Notes under the pieces: generated by a model | The model's input: only the letters and a program-made list of their open reading frames with translations | Databases searched by the model: none | What the model was told of the DNA's origin: nothing | Shown here: piece by piece, positions 1 to 5,395 of the stretch | Numbering within the stretch: position 1 is the stretch's first letter | Layout: each line of letters starts with the position of its first letter | Made by a program: the position numbers and the translations under genes | Source: Candidatus Avimonoglobus intestinipullorum | GTDB taxonomy: Bacteria; Bacillota; Clostridia; UBA1381 | Assembly: GCA_018714645.1 (NCBI GenBank) | Contig: DVND01000057.1 | Coordinates: 1 to 5,395, forward strand | Reading direction: 5' to 3' | Length of the DNA stretch: 5,395 bases

Positions 1-531
1 TTCCACCTTTTTGCCCCATTTTTCCAGGTATTTGTACGGGTCTTCCCCCGCCTTTGCCACCCAGAACACATCCACTTCCAAAATAACGTCGTCATTTGTG
101 CCTTCGGCAATCATATCCAACACATATTTACCGTCAAACTTTTTAAATTCCTGGTCATGGTTGTGGTATCCAACTTTTAATCCATATTCTTTCGCAACTA
201 CACTGGAAGCGTTCAAAAGGTCAATGACTTTCTGCACTTCTTCCTTGGATTCGCACTTTGCCCAAGGGATAATCATATACTTAGAACCAATCTTCTGATT
301 GTATTCCAGATTCTCGCGCAACGCAGTTTCAAACAAGTCCATGCCCGTATGGGAGCCAATGGAATACAAACCGTTTTTCTTCAGTTCCGCTTTCATTTCT
401 TCCGCCGTCAAGTCACCGAAACCCGCATACTCCACACCGGCATAGCCATGCTCTTTCACCATTTTCAGCGTGTCCCGCATGCTTTTTTCCACTTCGTCCC
501 TGACAGACCATAATTGCAATGATACTTCCAT
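1..531 (-). CDS. Sugar phosphate isomerase/epimerase-type TIM-barrel protein (partial, 3' end off window)
   Basis: This is the last gene seen in the operon. It is open at the left edge, so only the N-terminal 177 codons are present, against roughly 270-290 usual for the family. The protein starts MEVSLQLWSVRDE, the typical first strand of the xylose-isomerase-like (AP endonuclease family 2) TIM barrel. Other family marks are the VEYAGF strand with E34, the GYHNHDQEF motif at residues 121-129 (H123, N124, H125) and LEVDVFWVAKAG at 151-162 (E152, D154), which resembles the metal- and substrate-binding edges of epimerases such as the tagatose/psicose 3-epimerases. The ATG is preceded at 9 nt by GAAAGGGT. 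It lies 22 nt after the oxidoreductase at 554-1615 and is probably cotranscribed with it. Family members include isomerases, epimerases, inosose-dehydratase-like proteins and 3-keto-glycoside lyases, so the exact reaction is not readable. The missing C-terminus should hold the remaining metal ligands. The family call is secure; the function is open. Confidence 0.88.
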   Translation of the reverse strand, partial: MEVSLQLWSVRDEVEKSMRDTLKMVKEHGYAGVEYAGFGDLTAEEMKAELKKNGLYSIGSHTGMDLFETALRENLEYNQKIGSKYMIIPWAKCESKEEVQKVIDLLNASSVVAKEYGLKVGYHNHDQEFKKFDGKYVLDMIAEGTNDDVILEVDVFWVAKAGEDPYKYLEKWGKKVE

Positions 532-540
532 TTTTTAACA

Positions 541-548
541 ACCCTTTC
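541..548 (-). promoter_or_regulatory. Ribosome binding site for the gene at 1-531
   Basis: GAAAGGGT on the minus strand lies 9 nt before the ATG at 531. It sits in the 22-nt gap after the stop codon at 554-556 and supports this start. It is a moderate rather than consensus Shine-Dalgarno sequence. Confidence 0.6.
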
Positions 549-553
549 AAATA

Positions 554-1615
554 TCAAATATTTGTATGAATCGCTTCTGCCTTTGCGTCCGATTCAAATG
601 CGGCTTCCATCACCTGCATGACACGCAGCGCCTGCTCCGGCTTGATGGTCAGCTCCGCTTTGCCCTCCACTGCGTCAATAAATTGGTCGTATACGACGGT
701 CAAATCATCCACCACATCCATCGGCTCACTGATTGCAATGGTTTCTGTGGATTTCTCGCTTCGAGGCGCCATGGTCTTTGTAGGGCCGGCCTTCGTATAG
801 AAGATTTCTTCCTGCCATTGGTCTTCCTTATCAATACAGCGGACGATCTCTCCTTCACAGTCCCAATCGCCAATTTGCAGCGTACCATCCTTCCCCAGCA
901 CATACCAACGCGGATGAGTGATGTAGTTGTTGGTGGAAACCTCAATATGCGCCGTCGGGCCACCCTCGAATTCAAACGTCATGCGGAAGTTATCATCCAC
1001 CTCCGGATACTGGATCTTATACATTTTACAGAATACATTGACAACCTTCTTATCGCTGTACATATACATCAACTGGTCGATCAAATGTACGCCCCAATCC
1101 AGCATCATGCCGCCGCCCAAATCTTTCAGCGTCCGCCAGCCCTTGGGCATCCCGCGGGAGCCTTCTACACGGGATTCTATGACGTATACGTCGCCCAGAA
1201 GCCCTTCCTCCACTTTCCGCTTCATCAGGACAAAATCCTTGTTGGTGCGGCGGTTCTGGTCAATGGTAAACACCTTCCCATATTTCTTCGCCGCATCCAT
1301 AATTTCAATCAATTCGGCAGAATTCAACGTCACCGGTTTTTCACAGATCACATTTTTCCCCGCCGCCAGCGCTTCAATCGCCAGCGGCTTATGCGCTTCA
1401 TTGGTTGTCGCAATCAAAACCAAGTCGATTTCCGGGTCGCCCAAAAGCGCTTCCTTTGACGCATATGTCCCAATATTATGTTCTTTTGCATACTCCATCA
1501 CGGCCGGATCCAGGTCAAAAATACCCTTCACCTCCGCGCGGCCGTACTTTTTTAATGTATTATAATGGTAACGGGCCATCCCGCCAAAACCGATAATTCC
1601 CACTTTGTGTATCAT
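554..1615 (-). CDS. Gfo/Idh/MocA-family NAD(P)-dependent sugar oxidoreductase (second copy)
   Basis: 353 residues, a normal family length. The N-terminal Rossmann fold has the dinucleotide motif GFGGMA at residues 9-14 and an acidic residue after the second strand (D34, in IFDLDP), which favours NAD over NADP. The family signature EKP lies at 92-94 with the presumed catalytic Lys93. In the C-terminal substrate domain, GGGMMLDWGVHLID (167-180) supplies Asp173 and His177, the residues usually used for hydride transfer at a sugar hydroxyl. The family oxidises or reduces one hydroxyl of a sugar, inositol or glycoside in the cytoplasm. I chose the ATG at 1615 because the protein then begins MIHKVGIIGFGG as relatives do, and because its A is shared with the upstream TAA stop (TAATG, 1-nt overlap), which suggests translational coupling. 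A GTG at 1627 in the same frame would add four residues. The local Shine-Dalgarno (GGTGGG, 1620-1625) is poor and only 4 nt away, consistent with reinitiation. It diverges clearly from the oxidoreductase at 3304-4386, so the two probably act on different positions or intermediates. Substrate unknown. Confidence 0.93.
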   Translation of the reverse strand: MIHKVGIIGFGGMARYHYNTLKKYGRAEVKGIFDLDPAVMEYAKEHNIGTYASKEALLGDPEIDLVLIATTNEAHKPLAIEALAAGKNVICEKPVTLNSAELIEIMDAAKKYGKVFTIDQNRRTNKDFVLMKRKVEEGLLGDVYVIESRVEGSRGMPKGWRTLKDLGGGMMLDWGVHLIDQLMYMYSDKKVVNVFCKMYKIQYPEVDDNFRMTFEFEGGPTAHIEVSTNNYITHPRWYVLGKDGTLQIGDWDCEGEIVRCIDKEDQWQEEIFYTKAGPTKTMAPRSEKSTETIAISEPMDVVDDLTVVYDQFIDAVEGKAELTIKPEQALRVMQVMEAAFESDAKAEAIHTNI

Positions 1616-2580
1616 TATGCCCACCACATTTCTCCCGCTGTTTCATAGATAATAACGTCCTTCAGGAACTTGATCGCTTTTTCAAGCCCTTCCTTCGGCG
1701 ACATCAAACCGTCCTCATGCTCAATGCTGATAACACCGTCATAACCGGTCGCCTTCAGCGTACTGATGATGTTATTCCAAACCTCCGCAGAGTGGCCGTA
1801 GCCCACGGTGCGGAACACCCAGGAACGGTTCAGGATATCGCCATAGCTTTGCGTATCCAGGACACCGATTTTCGCCGTGTTCGCCGCGTCGATTTTCGTA
1901 TCTTTCGCATGGAAATGGTAAATTGCCCCCTGCAGATACTTGATCGCCTCGCACGGGTCAATGCCCTGCCAGAACAGATGGCTCGGGTCAAGGTTTGCAC
2001 CGATGATATCGCCAACCGCTTCCCGCAGGCGCAGGAGCGTAGACGGATTATAGACGCAGAAGCCCGGATGCAGTTCAAACGCAATGCGCTTGATACCGAT
2101 TTCCTTTGCCAGCTTCGCGGTTTCCTTCCAATACGGGATCAGCACCTGGTTCCACTGCCAATCCAGGATTTCCAGATAGTCCTCCGGCCACGCGCAGGTC
2201 ACCCAGTTGGGGTTTTTGGAATTTTCACAGTCCCCCGGGCAGCCTGAAAATCCGATGATCGTATCCACGCCCAGCATCACGGCAATTTTCATGGCGTCCA
2301 CAAATTCATTATGGTATCTCGCCGCGATTTCCTTATTGGGATGGATCGGGTTTCCGTGGCAGCTGACCGCTGCGATTTCAATATTATACTTCTTTAAAAG
2401 GCCTTTCAATTCTTCAACCTTTGCGGGATTATCCAGATAATCCTTCGGGTCGAGATGCGCTTTCCCCGGATATCCGCCGGCGCCGATTTCCAGACAATCC
2501 ACACCCAGGCTGGAAAGATACGCAAGCGCTTCTTCTAACCCCATTTGATTCAAGACCGGGGACATTACTCCTAATTTCAT
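1615..2580 (-). CDS. Sugar phosphate isomerase/epimerase-type TIM-barrel protein
   Basis: 321 residues, complete. The xylose-isomerase-like TIM barrel is recognisable throughout. It starts MKLGVMSPVL, the second strand is CLEIGAGGYPG (E31 onward), and a full putative metal-binding set is spaced as in epimerases of this fold: E169 in AFELHPGF, D198 with H201 in ANLDPSHLFWQG, H224 in YHFHAKD, and E287 in ISIEHED. An active divalent-metal enzyme acting on a keto-sugar or related carbohydrate in the cytoplasm is therefore plausible. The family includes 3-epimerases, inosose dehydratase (IolE-like) and lyases acting on 3-keto-glycosides; the sequence does not choose between them. The start is set by AAGGAGT 8 nt upstream. 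It follows the ThuA gene by 13 nt, and its TAA shares one base with the ATG of the oxidoreductase gene after it, so the genes are cotranscribed and probably coupled. A short tail after the last strand (ETAGEMWWA) is hydrophobic and not typical of the core fold. The protein is longer than the partial barrel protein at 1-531 is expected to be and clearly a different subfamily from it. Confidence 0.92.
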   Translation of the reverse strand: MKLGVMSPVLNQMGLEEALAYLSSLGVDCLEIGAGGYPGKAHLDPKDYLDNPAKVEELKGLLKKYNIEIAAVSCHGNPIHPNKEIAARYHNEFVDAMKIAVMLGVDTIIGFSGCPGDCENSKNPNWVTCAWPEDYLEILDWQWNQVLIPYWKETAKLAKEIGIKRIAFELHPGFCVYNPSTLLRLREAVGDIIGANLDPSHLFWQGIDPCEAIKYLQGAIYHFHAKDTKIDAANTAKIGVLDTQSYGDILNRSWVFRTVGYGHSAEVWNNIISTLKATGYDGVISIEHEDGLMSPKEGLEKAIKFLKDVIIYETAGEMWWA

Positions 2581-2588
2581 CGCAGATC

Positions 2589-2595
2589 ACTCCTT
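2589..2595 (-). promoter_or_regulatory. Ribosome binding site for the gene at 1615-2580
   Basis: AAGGAGT on the minus strand lies 8 nt before the ATG at 2580. Its first two bases fall inside the TAA stop (2594-2596) of the preceding ThuA gene, so ribosomes terminating there cover this site, favouring coupled translation. Confidence 0.8.
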
Positions 2596-3307
2596 ATTTT
2601 TCAATCGGTTCTTCGGGATGGATGCATTCCAGCGTTTCCAGCATCTGGACCGGCTTTGCCCATTGAACCGCATTTTTTATGATTTTTTGTACATATTCGT
2701 TTTTATAAGTCGGGAATTCTTCATGCCCCGGCTGGAAATAGAACACCTTCCCGTTACCGCGGGTAAACGTACAACCGCTGCGGAACAGCTCGCCGCCGGC
2801 AAACCATCCGGCAAACACCACGTCGTCCGGCTTCGGGATTTTAAAGCACTCCCCATACATTTCCTCATGCTCCAGCTCGAAATAATCCGGCAGGCCCTGG
2901 GCAATGGGGTGGGTCGGATTCACGCACCACACCCGCTCCCGGTCGCCGTCGCGCCAGCGCAGGTCACAGCTGGTGCCCATCAGCAGCTTGAACGGCTTGG
3001 AATAGTGGCCAGAATGCAGCACAATCAATCCCATTCCCTTGAGCACACGCTCCTGCACCTTTTTCGCAAGTTCATCCGGAACCTCATGATGATGGCAGTG
3101 CCCCCACCAGATCATGACGTCCGTATTGTTCAAAACCTCGTCCGGCAAGCCGCAGTCCGGCATATCCAGGGTGGCTGTTGTCACAGCCACCTCGTCGGAT
3201 TCCAGAAACCGCTTGATACAGTTATGGATGCCGTCCGGATAGACAGCCTTCACATGCTCCTGCTCCCGTTCATGAACGTTTTCATTCCACACTGTTACGC
3301 GAATCAT
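2594..3307 (-). CDS. ThuA-domain protein (trehalose-utilisation-like, class I glutamine amidotransferase-like fold)
   Basis: 237 residues, complete, with no signal peptide. The whole protein is one ThuA domain. The start MIRVTVWNENVHE is typical. The WWGH strand end lies at 67-70, followed by a His-rich CHHHEV (71-76), then LHSGHYSKPF (97-106), PTHPI (131-135) and the C-terminal PGHEEFP (193-199). ThuA proteins share the flavodoxin-like glutamine-amidotransferase fold but lack its Cys nucleophile and triad. In rhizobia, ThuA together with the Gfo/Idh/MocA enzyme ThuB is needed to use trehalose and related disaccharides through 3-keto derivatives, although the exact chemical step of ThuA is not settled to my knowledge. 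Lying directly downstream of a Gfo/Idh/MocA gene, it fits that partnership. Its ATG overlaps the preceding stop by 4 nt (ATGA, 3304-3307), and AAGGAAG (3318-3324) lies 10 nt upstream. The family call is firm, but the substrate is unknown and trehalose should not be assumed. Confidence 0.92.
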   Translation of the reverse strand: MIRVTVWNENVHEREQEHVKAVYPDGIHNCIKRFLESDEVAVTTATLDMPDCGLPDEVLNNTDVMIWWGHCHHHEVPDELAKKVQERVLKGMGLIVLHSGHYSKPFKLLMGTSCDLRWRDGDRERVWCVNPTHPIAQGLPDYFELEHEEMYGECFKIPKPDDVVFAGWFAGGELFRSGCTFTRGNGKVFYFQPGHEEFPTYKNEYVQKIIKNAVQWAKPVQMLETLECIHPEEPIEK

Positions 3308-4386
3308 TTCAAAATCACTTCCTTGCCTGTCTTGGCGCTTTCATAAATCGCTTCCAGAATCTGTGTGACAACAATGGCCTGTTCCGGCTTTACAGTCGGC
3401 TCTTTGTCATTAATGACCGCATCGATCCACTGCCACGCTTCGATCTCTGCCGGATCGGACGATGCTCCGTCAAAAAATGCAACGCCGCCCGCCTCAAGGT
3501 TAAACTCCTTGGTCACCTGTTTTCCGTATTCAACCTTATTAATACGCAGCTCTTTTTCCATATCCGCGCCGGCCTTTGTTCCGCAAAGCGTACATTTTGC
3601 TTCCTTTACATCCAACGTGTTCAGCGCCCAGCTGCTCTCCAGAACGATCGTCGCACCGTTTTCCATGGTAATGAACCCAAACGCGGAATCCTCAACCGTA
3701 TATTCCTTCGGGTCCCAATCACCCCATGCGTTGCCCGTTTCCGTCTGGTCGCCCAGCTTTTTATACACGCTGCCTTTCACGCTGACCGGTTTATAGTTAT
3801 CCATCATCCAAAGCGTCAAATCCAAAGCGTGTGTCCCGATATCGATCAACGGACCGCCGCCCTGTTCTTCTTCATTCAGGAACACGCCCCAGGTCGGCAC
3901 CGCACGGCGGCGAATTGCATGGCCTTTTGCATAATAGATTTCACCCAGCTCACCGCTCTCACAGGCTCTTTTCATGGTCAGGCTGTCCGGGCGGAACCGG
4001 TTCTGATATCCGATTGTCAGCTTTTTGCCTGTCCGCTTATGCGCTTCCAGCATCTTCTGCGCATCCGCATAGGTTTTTGCCATCGGCTTTTCACACATGA
4101 CGTGGCAGTCATGCTCCATGGCATATACGGAAATCGGGGAATGGGATTTATTCGGCGTACAAACGTGTACCACTTCCAAATCCTCTTTTTCGATCATTTC
4201 CTTATAATCGGTGTACACCTTTGCGCCTTCTACACCATAGTCCTTTGCCGCCTTTTCAGCGCGCTCCTTGATGATGTCGCAGAACGCCACCATCTTTACA
4301 TTCTCAAGCTTGGAAAGGGACGGCATATGCTTCCCGTTCGCAATGCCCCCGCATCCGATAATTCCTACTCTTACTTCTCTTGCCAT
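3304..4386 (-). CDS. Gfo/Idh/MocA-family NAD(P)-dependent sugar oxidoreductase (first copy)
   Basis: 360 residues, complete. The N-terminal Rossmann fold carries GCGGIA (11-16) and Asp37 at the end of the second strand (AFCD), favouring NAD. The family signature CEKPMAK is at 98-104 with Lys100. The C-terminal domain has GGGPLIDIGTHALD (176-189), placing Asp182 and His186 for catalysis. These residues together define the group that oxidises sugars, cyclitols or glycosides, including 3-dehydrogenases such as ThuB and the glycoside 3-oxidases of deglycosylation clusters. The C-terminal region (KPEQAIVVTQILEAIYESA) resembles the matching segment of the oxidoreductase at 554-1615, but the two proteins differ widely elsewhere. 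The start is certain: consensus AAGGAGG lies 8 nt upstream. This is the first enzyme gene after the LacI-type regulator (13-nt gap), and its TGA overlaps the ThuA start. It probably performs the first oxidation in the pathway or the final re-reduction; this is inference from position only. Confidence 0.95.
   Translation of the reverse strand: MAREVRVGIIGCGGIANGKHMPSLSKLENVKMVAFCDIIKERAEKAAKDYGVEGAKVYTDYKEMIEKEDLEVVHVCTPNKSHSPISVYAMEHDCHVMCEKPMAKTYADAQKMLEAHKRTGKKLTIGYQNRFRPDSLTMKRACESGELGEIYYAKGHAIRRRAVPTWGVFLNEEEQGGGPLIDIGTHALDLTLWMMDNYKPVSVKGSVYKKLGDQTETGNAWGDWDPKEYTVEDSAFGFITMENGATIVLESSWALNTLDVKEAKCTLCGTKAGADMEKELRINKVEYGKQVTKEFNLEAGGVAFFDGASSDPAEIEAWQWIDAVINDKEPTVKPEQAIVVTQILEAIYESAKTGKEVILK
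3318..3324 (-). promoter_or_regulatory. Ribosome binding site for the ThuA gene
   Basis: AAGGAAG on the minus strand lies 10 nt before the ATG at 3307, inside the last codons of the upstream oxidoreductase. With the ATGA stop/start overlap it supports coupled translation from this start. Confidence 0.65.
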
Positions 4387-4394
4387 TGTTTGTT

Positions 4395-4401
4395 CCTCCT
4401 T
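4395..4401 (-). promoter_or_regulatory. Consensus ribosome binding site for the oxidoreductase at 3304-4386
   Basis: AAGGAGG on the minus strand, 8 nt before the ATG at 4386, is the strongest Shine-Dalgarno in the window. It overlaps the TAA stop (4400-4402) of the LacI-type regulator, so the regulator and enzyme genes are on one message. Confidence 0.85.
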
Positions 4402-5278
4402 AAATTTTTGTAGATTCTCTAAAAACCATGTTATAATCCAATATTTTACTTTCGGGGCGTTCCCCGCGCAGTCGTTTTAACAGCAGCAAAAACGCCTCCT
4501 GCCCCAGCTCCTTCTTGGGCTGCGAAACGGTCGTGATGGTCGGTTTCATCATATAGGAAATGTCAATATTGTCAAAACCGACGACCGCCACATCCTCCGG
4601 CACCTTTTTCCCCGCCTGCTGCACCGCGCTGATAGCGCCCGCCGCCATACGGTCGGAAATAGTGAACAGTCCGTCAAAGAGATGCCCGGCTTCGGTTTTC
4701 TGCCGCGTCAACCGCCATGCGCTCCGGAACCCATAATCCCCGTCATAGATGATGTCCCGGTCCGGCGCCACGCCATATTCCTCCAGCGCTTTTATGTACC
4801 CGTCATACCGCCTGTGAGAGGACGTGAAATGGTTTTTCACACCGCAATAGGCAATCCTTCTGCGCCCCAGCTCCAACAGGTGCTTCACGGCGTCATACGC
4901 GGCCTTCACGTTGTCGATCGCCACATAGGGCGCGCGCTCGTCTATGAATTCGCTGCACTGCACAATATTGTACCTTTCGGAGAACGCATGGTATTCCTCC
5001 CGGCTCATCGCCGTATTCATAACCACTGCGCCGTCCGCCACGCCGTCGCGAATCAAATCCAGATAGGATTTTTCGCTTTCCAGGCTGTCATTCGTCATAC
5101 AGACCAGCGTGTGGTATCCATGTTTCCGCGCCTCTTCGTCAATGCCGCTGACGACGCGGCTGGAAAACGAGTTGGCCACCGACGTCAAAATCACCAGGAT
5201 GATCCGCGTCTCCTTCGTCCGAAGGTGCCTGCCCAGCAGGTTGGGGGAGTAGTGATATTTTTCAACAATTTCCATCAC
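4400..5278 (-). CDS. LacI/GalR-family transcriptional regulator, 5'-truncated (DNA-binding helix-turn-helix missing)
   Basis: About 292 authentic residues remain. They start at VMEIVEKYHYSPN, the end of the DNA-binding domain, and run through the hinge helix NLLGRHLRTKET and the complete periplasmic-binding-protein-like effector domain. Family marks include VVSGIDEEARKHGYH, VAIDNVKAAYDAVKHLLELGRRRIAYCG, the FDGLFTISDRMAAGAI region, VVGFDNIDISYMMKPTITTVSQP and the C-terminal FRESTKI. The helix-turn-helix that should precede this (about 36 residues, xxVAxxAGVSxxTVSRVLN-like) is absent in all three frames. The frame stays open to an ATG at 5386, but those 36 extra codons do not match the family and lie antisense to an ABC-ATPase fragment, so that start is rejected. 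The protein normally binds a sugar effector and controls its neighbours; gene order suggests it governs the downstream enzymes and itself. The true 5' end, promoter and operator are not in this window. Loss of the DNA-binding part is probably an assembly effect, though a real rearrangement cannot be excluded. Confidence 0.9.
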   Translation of the reverse strand: MMEIVEKYHYSPNLLGRHLRTKETRIILVILTSVANSFSSRVVSGIDEEARKHGYHTLVCMTNDSLESEKSYLDLIRDGVADGAVVMNTAMSREEYHAFSERYNIVQCSEFIDERAPYVAIDNVKAAYDAVKHLLELGRRRIAYCGVKNHFTSSHRRYDGYIKALEEYGVAPDRDIIYDGDYGFRSAWRLTRQKTEAGHLFDGLFTISDRMAAGAISAVQQAGKKVPEDVAVVGFDNIDISYMMKPTITTVSQPKKELGQEAFLLLLKRLRGERPESKILDYNMVFRESTKI

Positions 5279-5350
5279 GATAAGGTAAATCTTCATGTGC
5301 CAAAGGGCAAAATTTATGGTTTGCTCGGCAGAAACGGAGCAGGCAAAACT
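5279..5350 (+). pseudogene. ABC transporter ATP-binding protein fragment (Walker A region)
   Basis: The + strand frame beginning at 5279 encodes 24 residues that follow the ABC-ATPase N-terminal consensus almost residue by residue: a DKVNLHVPKGK strand-turn segment, IYGLLG, then Walker A GRNGAGKT at 5327-5350, which binds the ATP phosphates. The expected continuation (another Thr, then a helix) is missing: the next codons read GPTRTSSG. Upstream, in the same frame, the codons run antisense through the LacI gene, so neither end of the ATPase is present. It is a fragment of about 72 bases wedged between unrelated sequences, not an expressed gene here. The segment resembles ATPases of ABC-2-type exporters, but the subfamily is a guess. 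Confidence 0.85.
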
Positions 5351-5395
5351 GGACCTACTCGGACGAGCAGCGGGCCAAGGAAGCATGGGTGGGTG
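5351..5395 (+). other. Unidentified sequence at window end, probably a third unrelated fragment
   Basis: After the Walker A motif breaks off, a different + strand frame (from 5350) reads WTYSDEQRAKEAWVG with coding-like, GC-rich third positions (TAC, TCG, GAC, GAG, CAG, CGG, GCC, AAG). It is neither ABC-ATPase continuation nor LacI helix-turn-helix on either strand. I do not recognise it, and it is too short to assign. Confidence 0.4.

Noticed and set aside
11..298. + strand open frame of 95 codons at the left edge
   Set aside because: It lies opposite the partial TIM-barrel gene, whose minus-strand frame is open from 531 to the edge and carries clear family motifs.
532..553. Possible terminator or promoter in the widest internal gap
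   Set aside because: Only 22 bases, AT-rich, with no stem-loop plus T-run; it only holds a ribosome binding site.
566..1459. Long + strand open frame (297 codons) opposite the second oxidoreductase
   Set aside because: It is a shadow of a strongly recognised gene on the minus strand; its product is rich in His, Arg and Phe, resembles no family and has no supporting context.
1616..1627. GTG start at 1627 for the second oxidoreductase
   Set aside because: It adds four residues that overlap the end of the preceding gene. The ATG at 1615 gives the standard N-terminus and a TAATG junction. The GTG is not fully excluded.
2618..3346. Long + strand open frame (242 codons) opposite the ThuA gene
   Set aside because: Antisense shadow of a complete ThuA domain; no family resemblance and no operon context on that strand.
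5310..5330. Stretch reading VSAEQT on the minus strand, similar to the VSxETR end of a LacI DNA-binding domain
   Set aside because: The spacing to VMEIV is 13 residues instead of about 3, and the surrounding residues do not fit. The + strand ABC-ATPase reading explains these bases much better.
5279..5386. N-terminal extension of the LacI-type regulator from an ATG at 5386
   Set aside because: The 36 residues match no helix-turn-helix, have no ribosome site in view, and are antisense to an ABC-ATPase Walker A segment. The frame is open by accident.

Overview
The window reads as one minus-strand sugar-catabolism operon. It most likely comes from a Gram-positive Bacillota, with Clostridia-type gut anaerobes the best guess: there are strong AAGGAGG-type ribosome binding sites, balanced base composition, tightly packed genes and a LacI-type regulator at the head. 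The taxonomy is inference; no RNA gene or other marker is present.

In order of transcription (right to left) the operon runs: a LacI/GalR-family regulator lacking its DNA-binding N-terminus (4400-5278); a Gfo/Idh/MocA NAD(P)-dependent sugar oxidoreductase (3304-4386); a ThuA-domain protein (2594-3307); a TIM-barrel sugar isomerase/epimerase-type protein (1615-2580); a second Gfo/Idh/MocA oxidoreductase (554-1615); and a second TIM-barrel sugar isomerase/epimerase-type protein that runs off the left edge (1-531). All junctions are 1-4 nt overlaps or gaps of 13-22 nt, so translational coupling is likely and there is no room for a terminator or an internal promoter in a gap. No non-coding stretch exceeds about 25 bases apart from the right-hand end.

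Two oxidoreductases, two TIM-barrel proteins and a ThuA protein match the gene content of keto-sugar pathways. In these a sugar or glycoside is first oxidised to a 3-keto derivative, then eliminated, isomerised or hydrated by TIM-barrel enzymes; examples are rhizobial thuAB disaccharide oxidation, C-/O-deglycosylation clusters and inositol catabolism. The substrate cannot be read from the sequence, and no transporter or classical glycosidase is in view.

The right-hand ~117 bases (5279-5395) do not belong to the regulator. On the + strand, 5279-5350 encode an unmistakable ABC-ATPase N-terminal segment ending in a Walker A motif, GRNGAGKT, which then breaks off abruptly. The last ~45 bases look like a third, unrelated fragment. 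The window end is therefore a mosaic, most simply a chimeric contig end. The apparent full-length regulator reading frame extending to 5386 is an accident of that fusion.
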